Assembly: GCA_963837005.1 (NCBI GenBank)
Contig: CAWIMC010000013.1
Location: 186,001 to 250,000, forward strand
Direction of reading: 5' to 3'
Origin: CALDTK01 sp963837005
GTDB taxonomy: Bacteria > Bacteroidota > Bacteroidia > Chitinophagales > Saprospiraceae
DNA: 64,000 nt
Notes under the pieces: generated by a model
What the model was told of the DNA's origin: nothing
The model's database searches: none
Seen by the model: the letters and a program-made list of their open reading frames with translations, nothing else
In this document: positions 35,655 through 43,990 of the stretch, in pieces
Layout: every line of letters begins with the position of its first letter
Numbering within the stretch: position 1 is the stretch's first letter
Translations under genes and position numbers: made by a program

Positions 35655-35733
35655 GGTTCGACGCGCTCTGCGCGCGGCCTCTTTGAAATGAATGAGGTCG
35701 CTAGCGGGGGCTGCGCGCAGAGCGCGTCGAACC
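35655..35733. repeat. Perfect 21-bp inverted repeat after the prfC fragment
   Basis: Arms 35655-35675 and 35713-35733 are exact reverse complements (beginning GGTTCGACGCGCTCTG), with a 37-bp spacer. No T-run follows, so it is not a classic terminator. It begins 8 bp after the stop codon of the prfC copy. Confidence 0.85.
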
Positions 35734-35742
35734 TGCCCACTC

Positions 35743-35846
35743 ATGTCGATCGAAACGTCCACTTTGGTCGACACATCGCGAGGACATGTACACTCAATCG
35801 ACACGTTTTCGAGATATGTCGATGAAACGTACCTTTGGTGTACATG
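35743..35846. promoter_or_regulatory. Operator-like repeats overlapping the second fic start
   Basis: ATGTCGATCGAAACGT at 35743 followed by CTTTGGT recurs as ATGTCGATGAAACGT at 35816 followed by CTTTGGT. CATGTACAC (35785-35793) is the exact reverse complement of GTGTACATG (35838-35846), which includes the start codon. The arrangement suggests a repressor site, possibly for the Fic protein's own C-terminal winged helix. Confidence 0.55.
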
Positions 35847-36989
35847 ACGCCAGCCGCCTTCGACCCGAGACTGCCTTTCAATGAACTGCCGCCTTTGCCA
35901 CCGATGGGAGTCGACGGTCGGCCTTTCGGGTTTCTTACACCTGAGCTACTCGGAGCCCACCGGGCGCTAGGCGAACTAAAAGGAATCTGTCATAGCCTCC
36001 CGAATCCTCGTCTTCTCCTAGACATGGTGGCCCTACGGGAAGGCCAAGCAAGCAGCGCTATAGAAAACCTCGTAACAACGCAGGACGAGCTCTACCGCGC
36101 GCTCGCAGACGGGAAGCTACTTGCGGACGCACCGACCGCGACCGAGGATACATCCGTGAAGGAAGTGCTGCGTTACCGGGACGCCATGTACGTCGGAGAG
36201 CGCCTGATGATGAGTAAGGGCGGCATCAATACCCCGGTCTGCATCGAGATCGTACGCGAGATCAAAGCGCTCAATATTTCGGTGCGGACGCTACCCGGCA
36301 CACGCATTGGGCGCGACGACGGCAGCACGGTCTACACACCACCCGAGGGGGAAGACCTTTTGCGGTACAAACTGGGAGAATGGGCAGCCTACCTCAATGG
36401 GGGCTACGAGGATCATGGGCACGATCCGCTGGTCGCTATGGCTTTAGCACATTATCAGTTTGAGGCGATACACCCCTTCCCAGATGGCAACGGTCGAGCA
36501 GGCCGTATCATCAACGTACTGCACTTGGTGAATTCTGGTCTCCTCGATCGACCCATCTTGTACCTAAGTCGATTCATTAACCGGTACCGCGACCGTTACT
36601 ATAGTGGACTACGCGGGGTGACCGAGCGCGGAGACTGGAGTGCGTGGGTCGAGTTTATGGTAGAGGCAATCCGGGTCACCGCCGAGGAGACCACCGCCGA
36701 TATTAAGGCCATCATGGCGCTGATGGACGAATCGCTGTACCAGATCCGAGAGGCCCTAGGAGACAGCGTAGCCGCGGAGCGCATTCGGGATTTGATGTTC
36801 GCCAACGCCTACGTCAAGATCGGGCTTCTCGAACGAGAGGGTATTGCAAAACGACAAACAGCCTCCAAGTACCTCAAGGCGCTCACGCTCGAAGGTGGCG
36901 GCCCTGATCTACTACGCTCAGAATGGCGCGGACGTGATGTTTACTTTCGAAACCACCGTCTGTTGGAACTCCTCAGCCGCGGGGAGTAG
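35844..36989 (+). CDS. Fic-domain AMP-transferase-type protein (second of two)
   Basis: A 381-residue Fic protein of the same architecture as the first but clearly diverged. The active-site motif is HPFPDGNGRAGR (210-221) and the inhibitory motif SSAIEN (70-75), both intact. The C-terminal ~70 residues form a winged-helix-like region (GIAKRQTASKYLKALTLEGG...). ATG at 35844-35846; a TTG 9 bp upstream is an alternative. It lies directly downstream of the prfC fragment. No separate small antitoxin gene is visible for either fic gene, consistent with the built-in inhibitory helix. There is no 15-bp motif within it; one sits 30 bp after its stop. Confidence 0.92.
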   Translation: MTPAAFDPRLPFNELPPLPPMGVDGRPFGFLTPELLGAHRALGELKGICHSLPNPRLLLDMVALREGQASSAIENLVTTQDELYRALADGKLLADAPTATEDTSVKEVLRYRDAMYVGERLMMSKGGINTPVCIEIVREIKALNISVRTLPGTRIGRDDGSTVYTPPEGEDLLRYKLGEWAAYLNGGYEDHGHDPLVAMALAHYQFEAIHPFPDGNGRAGRIINVLHLVNSGLLDRPILYLSRFINRYRDRYYSGLRGVTERGDWSAWVEFMVEAIRVTAEETTADIKAIMALMDESLYQIREALGDSVAAERIRDLMFANAYVKIGLLEREGIAKRQTASKYLKALTLEGGGPDLLRSEWRGRDVYFRNHRLLELLSRGE

Positions 36990-37018
36990 GCTCGTGAGCA
37001 CCAATCTTGAATAGATAC

Positions 37019-37033
37019 GTTTTGCCGAAAGGC
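37019..37033 (-). repeat. 15-bp hairpin motif, GCC/GGC form (intergenic)
   Basis: A consensus copy in the 49-bp gap between the second fic gene and the convergent acetyltransferase gene, at the right edge of the accessory island. Confidence 0.8.
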
Positions 37034-37038
37034 GACCC

Positions 37039-37482
37039 TCACCCCTCGCCCCCCAGCTCCTTCACAAAGTAAAACGCGTACACACTGTACCCGTGCTCGA
37101 AGTAGAATTTGTGCGAACGCGCATTCGTCACGTAGGTCTTCAACTCGATCCGGCGACAACCGCGAGCTTTAAGCTGAGCCTCCATCTCCGTTAGGAAGTA
37201 CGAGCCCGCCCCCCGACCGCGCAATTCCGGATCGACCACCACGTTGTCCAGCTCCGCCAACTGCCCACCGTAGAGCCGTACGCTGATCCACGCACTCGCT
37301 ACTCCGACCAGCAGATCGGCCGCGTCGAAGAGCCCGAAACAGTGGTAGCCCTGCGCCCCCCACTGGCGGGCAAGGCGCTCGGCGAGGAGGCCGGGAGCGA
37401 GGCTGGGGTTGAGGAGATGAACCAGTTCCACAATACGATCGGCTCGCGCGGGACCTATCTCGCGCACACTAAAGCTGCTCAT
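37039..37482 (-). CDS. GNAT-family N-acetyltransferase
   Basis: A 147-residue acetyltransferase. The acetyl-CoA site is VDPELRGRGAGSYFLTEME (about 80-98), followed by KTYVTNARSHKFYFEHGYSVYAFYF with the usual C-terminal beta-bulge. The substrate is unknown; the closest recognisable pattern is that of small-molecule or peptide acetyltransferases. The ATG at 37480-37482 fits the family N terminus (SFSVREIGPARADRI). It is convergent with the second fic gene, and no operon partner is evident. Confidence 0.85.
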   Translation of the reverse strand: MSSFSVREIGPARADRIVELVHLLNPSLAPGLLAERLARQWGAQGYHCFGLFDAADLLVGVASAWISVRLYGGQLAELDNVVVDPELRGRGAGSYFLTEMEAQLKARGCRRIELKTYVTNARSHKFYFEHGYSVYAFYFVKELGGEG

Positions 37483-37523
37483 GCCACAAGGGTACGGTGC
37501 GCCGGCTTCGTGCAGACTCCCCC

Positions 37524-40500
37524 CTACCGCACCACCACCCGTACGCTCTCCCCACCGACCCGCAGTACGTACACTCCGGTCGGAAGGGTGTTTACCTCGA
37601 TCGTAAGAGGGGTTCTACTTCCGTAAAACTCGCCGATCGTGCGGCCGGTAGCGTCGTACAGCGTAGCGGTTTCGCCCTCTCCCAGCGCACCGACGTGCAG
37701 CTGTCCGCCCTGCTGCACGGGGTTCGGATAGACGAGCACCGCAGCGCGGGTTTTGCCGCAAGGCGTACCAAACATCACCGCCCCTGCTCCGCTCGAGCCA
37801 TCGGCATCGACGTCCACGATCCGGAGGTACTGGCCACCGCCGTCGACGCGGGTGCTGTAGTCGCTCTGCTGGCTCGCCCGCACCGTGTCCAGGCTTGCCC
37901 AGCCACCATTGGCCGTCCGCGCCTGCACGAGGTAGTAGGCCGTACCGAACTCGACGCCCACCGACCACCAGACGTCCGTACGGCAGTCCGCCGGATCGGT
38001 CCGCGTGCCCTGCCCGTGGATCTCCACCGGGAGCGCGGCGCTCTTAAACCCAGCCCCGAGGTAGGGCTGCGCCGAGTTACCGTCGATCTGGAGGGCCCGC
38101 GAGCGATTGGTGCCCGTCTCGAGGTCGGAGTCGGTGCGCTCGTTGGTGCCGGAGAGGAAGGAAGTCGGGTTGCCGAACCCGCCCGGCGTCGGAACCTCCA
38201 CGCGGTAGAGGCCTGCGGGTGGATTGCCGAAGCCGCCAGCGCCGCGCGCAAACAGGTAGTGCCCTCTGCTGTCGGTGACGCCCGTGGTGAGGATCGTGTT
38301 CGTCGCCTCTTCGACGACGTTGACGGTCGCCCCGACAATCGCGGTCTCGGCCCAATCCCGGATACCGTTCTCGTTGGCGTCGTGCCACACGATCCCGGCC
38401 AGGTTGCCGTCGATGTCGCGGAAGTCGAGGTCGAAATTGTCCGCGTCGTTGTTCGGGTAGTTGCTCCCCGGATTGCCGAAGCCACCGTATGCCGCGAGTG
38501 CGTTGTCGTACCCGTCGTCGAGTCCGTCGCCGTCGCTGTCGACGCCGATGGCCCGCCCGGTGTTCATGACTTGGTCGGCGTCGTTGTCGTCGACTATGCC
38601 GTCGTTGTTGGTATCATGGGCCTCGATGCTGTCGGGCTCCCCGTCGTCGTCGCTGTCGTCGTCCAGAAAGTCCGGCACGCCATCGCCGTCGGTATCGACG
38701 GGGATGATGAGGGTGCGACTTGCGTCAAAACCGACGGTCGCCTGGGCTTCGAAGTTGTCGAGCACCCCGTCCCCGTCCGAGTCAATGTCCACCAGCACGC
38801 CGAGGCCATCGTGGTCGATATCGATGCTGTCGTTGTGGTGAAACCGGAGTTCGGTGAGGTAGAACGTGCGGCTTACGATGCTACTCGAGGCTGCGGCCCC
38901 AGCCGTAAACCGCAAGCGGATCGCCGTCACGGGGACCAGGAGCGGCCCGACGGACACGGCGCTGCTCAAGTCGGTAAGGCCGTTCCCGCCGCTCGTGGTG
39001 CAGACGTACTGGTTTCCGGTACGCGATACACTGCTCCCGAGCGATACCTGAGTTGGGTCGAGCACCAGCCGCTGTATTCCGTCTTCAAGAAGAATCTCCG
39101 CGACCTCCTGCCCGACGCCTGTAGCCTGGTTGAAGTCGCTGAGCGCAAACGTCAGTCCGTATACCGGCTTCGAGAAGGCGATGTTCAGGATGCTTTCCTG
39201 ACTAGAGTTGGAAAGGAACGGGCGAATCCTGAGGCCGTCCGCCCCGAGTACACCCGTCACACCGTCGACGCCCATTGCGTCCCCGCTGAGCGTATAGGTA
39301 ATATTTACTCCCCCGGCCGCATAGGTCGTCCCCGTCGGCACGAATGATCCGGTCGTGTGCGTCGTCATCTCCGCCGACCCCATACCGACGAATCGCAATT
39401 CCGTCGTGTCGCGGATGCCATCGGCGTCGTCGTCGTCGTCGGTGTAGTCGATCACGCCGTCTCCGTCGCGGTCGACGCACGCCCCTATCTCGCGCGCGCC
39501 CGGCTCGCTGCTGCCGCCGCGGGGGTTGCCTAGTTGGTCGGTGCCACTCGAGGTCACCGCCCCACGCACCACCGAGCGACAGTCTAAGGCAGCCGTCGCC
39601 CGCCCACTGGCATCATAGTCTAGTGGCCCGAGGGCGATCCCGGCCGTAGTGCGGATGTTGATGTCGGCCACGACATCGTTGTCGGAGTAGTTGCCGTCAC
39701 CGGCAGATGTCGCTCCGCCAGCAAAATTGGCGTAGGTCCCGAAGCCATTGATCGTCTCGTAGCCGACGCCGTTGTCATTGGCCGAAAAGAGGCAGTTCGA
39801 GACCCTGAGTTGTGCACCGGACTCCTGGTAGATCGCACCCGCCGGACCCACGTTGTAGGCGAACGTGCAATGTGAAAACGCCAGCACGCCAGCACTGCGA
39901 AAGAGCGATCCCGCCCAATTACCGTTCGTTGTAGTCCCACCGGCGAAACCCGCGCGGTTGTTGTAAAACGTGCACTCGGTAGCCGTAAACGTGGCCCCGG
40001 TCGACACGTGAGCTACTCCGCTGTCGTCACGTGCCCGCCCGCCGACAAAGCTCGTCCGCTGCGCCACGACGCTCCCGCTGTACAGGGAGATAAAGCCCCC
40101 GTCGAAAGCCATCGAATGAGACAGGAGACAGTCCTCGAGCACGATGTTGCCACCATCCACATAGAACAAGCCGCCGTTAGACAGCGGCGTACCCGCCGCG
40201 GGGAGAGCATCGTTGTCAGCGGCACCCCCGTAGCCCCCCGTCAGGTGTAGCTTGCGGAACGTCACCGCGGCCGCGCCGTCGACGCGGAAGAGCCGCACGC
40301 CCGATGCCCCGGCCTTCGCCCCGTTCCACCCACCTGATATTTTGAGTCCAGGCGCGGCGGTAGCGTCGAAGACGACCGACCTCGTGATCGCGAGCGTTGC
40401 AGCCGGTCTGATGGTCTGCCCTTGGAGCGTAGCGTCGAAGGTGATGAGGTCCTCCACGGCGTCCGCCTCCGCGTTGAGCACGGCCTGCTGGAGACTACCG

Positions 40501-40661
40501 ACCCCGGAGGTATTGGTGTTCGTCACGACGAAAGTCTGCTGCGCCGAACTCACCGATGCGCAGAGCCCCGCGACGACCGCCAGCCCTAGCCGACGACGCC
40601 CACCCAGCAGCGACCGGGGCGATACGAACCGACGAAGAAGGTGTAGTGTGTGTTGTTTCAT
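37524..40661 (-). CDS. Large T9SS-secreted surface protein with parallel-beta and thrombospondin-3-like repeats
   Basis: A 1045-residue protein. A signal peptide ends at SVSSAQ. Residues about 45-390 look like a right-handed beta-helix of the polymorphic outer-membrane-protein type (LKISGG, LFRSAGVLAFSHCTFAYN). Next come acidic DxDxDG calcium-binding thrombospondin type 3-like runs (about 400-420 and 600-710, such as DSDGDGVLDNFE and DTDGDGVPDFLDDD), an SdrD-B-like domain (about 755-870) and a C-terminal T9SS sorting domain (VYPNPVQQGG to SVRVVVR). It is probably a cell-surface adhesin-like protein. Three short GGFGNP insertions share near-identical DNA (38168, 38221, 38470). Motif copies at 37750-37764 and 38717-38731. 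Confidence 0.85.
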   Translation of the reverse strand: MKQHTLHLLRRFVSPRSLLGGRRRLGLAVVAGLCASVSSAQQTFVVTNTNTSGVGSLQQAVLNAEADAVEDLITFDATLQGQTIRPAATLAITRSVVFDATAAPGLKISGGWNGAKAGASGVRLFRVDGAAAVTFRKLHLTGGYGGAADNDALPAAGTPLSNGGLFYVDGGNIVLEDCLLSHSMAFDGGFISLYSGSVVAQRTSFVGGRARDDSGVAHVSTGATFTATECTFYNNRAGFAGGTTTNGNWAGSLFRSAGVLAFSHCTFAYNVGPAGAIYQESGAQLRVSNCLFSANDNGVGYETINGFGTYANFAGGATSAGDGNYSDNDVVADINIRTTAGIALGPLDYDASGRATAALDCRSVVRGAVTSSGTDQLGNPRGGSSEPGAREIGACVDRDGDGVIDYTDDDDDADGIRDTTELRFVGMGSAEMTTHTTGSFVPTGTTYAAGGVNITYTLSGDAMGVDGVTGVLGADGLRIRPFLSNSSQESILNIAFSKPVYGLTFALSDFNQATGVGQEVAEILLEDGIQRLVLDPTQVSLGSSVSRTGNQYVCTTSGGNGLTDLSSAVSVGPLLVPVTAIRLRFTAGAAASSSIVSRTFYLTELRFHHNDSIDIDHDGLGVLVDIDSDGDGVLDNFEAQATVGFDASRTLIIPVDTDGDGVPDFLDDDSDDDGEPDSIEAHDTNNDGIVDDNDADQVMNTGRAIGVDSDGDGLDDGYDNALAAYGGFGNPGSNYPNNDADNFDLDFRDIDGNLAGIVWHDANENGIRDWAETAIVGATVNVVEEATNTILTTGVTDSRGHYLFARGAGGFGNPPAGLYRVEVPTPGGFGNPTSFLSGTNERTDSDLETGTNRSRALQIDGNSAQPYLGAGFKSAALPVEIHGQGTRTDPADCRTDVWWSVGVEFGTAYYLVQARTANGGWASLDTVRASQQSDYSTRVDGGGQYLRIVDVDADGSSGAGAVMFGTPCGKTRAAVLVYPNPVQQGGQLHVGALGEGETATLYDATGRTIGEFYGSRTPLTIEVNTLPTGVYVLRVGGESVRVVVR

Positions 40662-40673
40662 AGTTGCGGGACT

Positions 40674-42731
40674 TCAAGAATGGACTTCGGCGACTTCGCG
40701 CAGGATCGGGGCCGCGGGGGCGGATCGCGTCTTCGGTAGCGTGACGAGGAAGGTGGCCCCCGCCCCGGCCGCCGATTCGACCTCGATCGTGCCCCCGAGG
40801 CGTTTGACGATCTTCAGGCAACTACTCAGGCCAACTCCCGTGCCACTAAACTCATCGACGGTGTGAAGGCGGCGGAAGACCTCGAAGATTTTCGCGTGAT
40901 ACTCCGGGGCAATCCCGATGCCGTTGTCCTGCACGCCGATCCGGATGGCGTCCCCCATGTCGACGATGGCGACCGTGATGCGGGGCACCTCAGCGCGGTT
41001 GTATTTGAGGCCGTTCTCGATGAGGTTGGTGACCACCTGGGTGAGGGCTGTGTGCGGGAGGACCGCGGTGACGTCGCCGCTCACGTCGATGATCGCATTG
41101 CGGTCGTTGAGTTCGGCCTGCATCCCGCGCCTCACCTCGCCGACGAGTTGCCCGACCGACAGCGTTGCCGCGGCCTCCTCGCCCGTGCGGCCGAGGCGGC
41201 TGTACTCGAGCACGTCACTCACGAGGGCGTGCATCTGCCGCGCGTTGTCGCTCGCGATCTGGAGGTACTCCCCGACGGCGTCCTTGGCCTCGGGCGGGAG
41301 GCGTCGCTGCGCGAGGTTGACGAAGCTCGTCACGTTACGCAGAGGCGTTTTCAGGTCGTGCGAGGCGATGTAGGCAAAGCGCTCGAGTTCGGCGTTGGAC
41401 TCGCGCAGCTCTTCGGTCTGTGCGCGGAGGGCCTCGGTACGCTTGTTGACGAGGTCCTGCAGCTTCGCGTTCGACTGCCGCCGGACGTAGGCGCGGTAGA
41501 TACCGAACCCGATCACGAGACACAAGCCCGCCAGCGTCACCCCGAACACCGCCCGCTGGAGGCTCGCGTTGGTAAGCACCGCGGCGGCGAGCGCCTCGCG
41601 GTGGGAGGCCTCCTCGCGCTCGCGACGCAACGCCGCGCGCTCGACCTCCGCCAGGCGACTATCGGTGTCTTTCTTGATGCGCTCCGCCTGGAGGCTGTCG
41701 CGCTGCGTCGCGGCCCGGTCGCGAAACCGGTACGCCGCGCGCCAGTCGCCCCCTAGCGCGTACGACACGGCGATGGAGTCGAGCAGGTCGGTGGCCTGGT
41801 GGCGCTCGTTGTTGAGCGTAAAGAAGCGTGCCGCCTCCTCGAGGGCGGCAACGCGCTCCGCAACGCGACCTTCTGTGCGGTAGACGGATGCGTAGGCCAG
41901 CTGTGCGCGGGCCTGCAGGCCCCACTGCGTCGCGGCCGTCATCTCGCGGGCCTTGGCGAGATATACGTAGGCAGCCTTCGCGCGCCCGTCCGCGGCGAGA
42001 GCCTCGGCGTAGTTGAGGTAGACGTTCTGGATGCGAGCGGTGTCCGTGACACGGTACGACAGCTGCATGGCAAGGCGACCGTTGACGAGCGCACTGTCTA
42101 CCTGCCCGAGGCGCAGGTGCGAAGTGGCCACCCCGTCAAAGGCCTCCATCGCCGAAAGCGTGTCTCGTGCACTCAGAAAAGCATAGCCCGCCAATCGGGC
42201 GTGCAGCAGGGCACCTTTCGTATCGGCGAGGTAGTAGGCGCAAAACGCCAGCATGTAATGAGCCTCGGCGCGGCTGCCAGCGTCGAGTAAGTGGTCACGA
42301 CTGTTGAGTAAGGTCACTAGGCCGATCTGCGCCTCGTCGAGGATCCCGGAGTAGCCTACCCGCGCGAAAATCTTGACTTCAAACCGCGCTCGGCCAGCGG
42401 GGTCGAGCCCTCCGAGATCGATTGACTGTAGCGCTTTCGCGTATTCGACTTGCCCGTCGCCGTCGTCCTGGTAGATGAAAGGAGTCTTGTTGGCGAGCAG
42501 CAGCGTGGTGAGCGCCCGCTGGAGGTCGCCATCATCTACGGCAGACTGTACGGCCGCCGTCGCGAGGGCGATCCCGGCCGTGAGCGATCCAGCCGCCGCC
42601 ACGCGCTGGTCGAGGGTCGAGTCCTGTTTCGGAGCAGCCGCCAAGAGCGCCGTGGCGCTGATGAGCACAGCAAAACGCAGTAGCGCCAGGGCCACCCCGA
42701 GCACGACACGGACGATCAAGGCCTTCGACAT
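40674..42731 (-). CDS. Sensor histidine kinase with TPR-like periplasmic region
   Basis: A protein of about 685 residues. An N-terminal hydrophobic segment is followed by a helical, TPR-like sensor region (about 50-400), one transmembrane helix (AVFGVTLAGLCLVIGFGIY), a coiled coil (NAKLQDLVNKRTEALRAQ...), a HisKA domain with phospho-acceptor His in ASHDLKTPLRN, and a HATPase domain with NLIENGLKYN, DNGIGI and GTGVGL. There is no receiver domain in the protein and no response regulator beside it. The start at 42729-42731 gives a clean membrane segment. It is 12 bp upstream of the large T9SS protein on the same strand, so the two are likely co-transcribed and the surface protein may be linked to the sensed signal. 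Confidence 0.88.
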   Translation of the reverse strand: MSKALIVRVVLGVALALLRFAVLISATALLAAAPKQDSTLDQRVAAAGSLTAGIALATAAVQSAVDDGDLQRALTTLLLANKTPFIYQDDGDGQVEYAKALQSIDLGGLDPAGRARFEVKIFARVGYSGILDEAQIGLVTLLNSRDHLLDAGSRAEAHYMLAFCAYYLADTKGALLHARLAGYAFLSARDTLSAMEAFDGVATSHLRLGQVDSALVNGRLAMQLSYRVTDTARIQNVYLNYAEALAADGRAKAAYVYLAKAREMTAATQWGLQARAQLAYASVYRTEGRVAERVAALEEAARFFTLNNERHQATDLLDSIAVSYALGGDWRAAYRFRDRAATQRDSLQAERIKKDTDSRLAEVERAALRREREEASHREALAAAVLTNASLQRAVFGVTLAGLCLVIGFGIYRAYVRRQSNAKLQDLVNKRTEALRAQTEELRESNAELERFAYIASHDLKTPLRNVTSFVNLAQRRLPPEAKDAVGEYLQIASDNARQMHALVSDVLEYSRLGRTGEEAAATLSVGQLVGEVRRGMQAELNDRNAIIDVSGDVTAVLPHTALTQVVTNLIENGLKYNRAEVPRITVAIVDMGDAIRIGVQDNGIGIAPEYHAKIFEVFRRLHTVDEFSGTGVGLSSCLKIVKRLGGTIEVESAAGAGATFLVTLPKTRSAPAAPILREVAEVHS

Positions 42732-42837
42732 AGCCCGGTGTATGTCAAAAGCAGCGCCAAAATCGAATCGTCCCCCCAGCGAGGCGGGTCCCGACCTGCG
42801 TATGTTGCGGCGCACCCACCGTCAAACACTACCTCTC

Positions 42838-43293
42838 ATGGTCGCCAACCTCTTTACCGCCGAGGGCCTCACCGCCACTAAGGCCCGAGTCGCGCAGCTC
42901 AGCTCCGAGACCCCGGCGCAGTGGGGCAAGATGACCGTGGCGCAGATGCTCGCGCACTGCAACGTCGCCTACGAGATCGAGTACACCGACCTGCACCCAC
43001 GCCCGAACGCCTTTACTCGCCTCCTGATTCGGGCTTTCGCCAAAACCCAGGTCGTCGGGCCAAAACCCTACCCCCGCAATGGCCGCACGGCCCCGATGTT
43101 TATCATCAATGACGAGCGTGACTTCGCCGTGGAGCAGCGCCGCCTGCTCGACCACTTAGACCAGACCAGTGCGCTGGGGGCCGCCCATTTCGACGGCAAA
43201 ACCAACGCTGGCTTCGGGGTGCTGTCCCTCGAGCAGTGGAATACACTCTTTTCAAAACACCTCGATCACCACCTGAGCCAATTCGGGGTCTAG
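42838..43293 (+). CDS. DUF1569 / DinB-like protein
   Basis: A 151-residue protein with the four-helix DinB-like fold expected of DUF1569: KMTVAQMLAHCNVAYE near the N terminus supplies the first His, and SKHLDHHLSQFG supplies the last. Enzymatic role unknown; members of the wider family bind a metal and may use small thiols. The ATG is at 42838-42840. Its 3' end overlaps that of the convergent acetyltransferase gene by 4 bp. A consensus motif (43032-43046) gives IRAFAKTQVV in the middle. Confidence 0.8.
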   Translation: MVANLFTAEGLTATKARVAQLSSETPAQWGKMTVAQMLAHCNVAYEIEYTDLHPRPNAFTRLLIRAFAKTQVVGPKPYPRNGRTAPMFIINDERDFAVEQRRLLDHLDQTSALGAAHFDGKTNAGFGVLSLEQWNTLFSKHLDHHLSQFGV

Positions 43294-43766
43294 CGCAAGG
43301 CCTTCCCCCAGCACACGCTCAAGGCTTTGCCGACGTAGGGCTCGAAGCAGTCGATGCGCCGATAGCCCATCCGCTCGTACAGGCGATTAGCGGCGTGGAG
43401 GTCGTGGGCCGTCTCGAGTACCGCTTCCGCAAAACCCGCCCTTCGCGCATGGTCTTCGAGGGCCGCCAGTAGCTGTGCCGCGTAGCCGTGACCCCGCCGC
43501 TCCTCCCGGACGTACATCCGCTTAATCTCCGTTGTGGCGGCGTCTTTGTGCCGCAGGGCTCCACACCCGACAACCTCCCCGTCTACCTCCGCGAGCAGCA
43601 CATAGTCGAGCGTAGGAGCCTCGCAGAACTGCATGTAGAAGTCGTGCTCGTCGCCGTTGACCACCGCCAGGGCAGCATCGAGGTCTGTGAGGAGCCGCAG
43701 GAAGCGCGGGTCATCGGAAGCAACTTCGCGAAGGGCAAGACTTGCGGCAGCGTCGGTATTCGGCAT
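43290..43766 (-). CDS. GNAT-family N-acetyltransferase
   Basis: A 158-residue acetyltransferase. The acetyl-CoA site is KRMYVREERRGHGYAAQLLAALE (about 83-105 region), and the end of the fold is LYERMGYRRIDCFEPYVG. It resembles the family annotated as PA4866- or YjgM-like small GNAT enzymes; the substrate is not predictable. ATG at 43764-43766. The C terminus overlaps the convergent DUF1569 gene by 4 bp. Confidence 0.87.
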   Translation of the reverse strand: MPNTDAAASLALREVASDDPRFLRLLTDLDAALAVVNGDEHDFYMQFCEAPTLDYVLLAEVDGEVVGCGALRHKDAATTEIKRMYVREERRGHGYAAQLLAALEDHARRAGFAEAVLETAHDLHAANRLYERMGYRRIDCFEPYVGKALSVCWGKALR

Positions 43767-43990
43767 GAACTCAGGTTGGCGACTCGCGTCTTTTCAGCAA
43801 CTGCCCCGGCGTCATTACCGGCAGTCCCTAGTGGGCCTAGTCAACGAGGTCGCGAAAGGTCGTCGAAAGGCGAGGTTTGCCGAAAGGCGACCGAGCGGAG
43901 TACCTCGGGAGGAGGGAAGATAGTCGCGCACCGACTGCCTCGTTGAGCAGCGTAAGCACACGACCAGACTTCCGCCCTATTTTACCGCCT

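Noticed and set aside
35835..35843. TTG start for the second fic gene
   Set aside because: The ATG 9 bp later fits the family N terminus equally well and lies within the operator palindrome.
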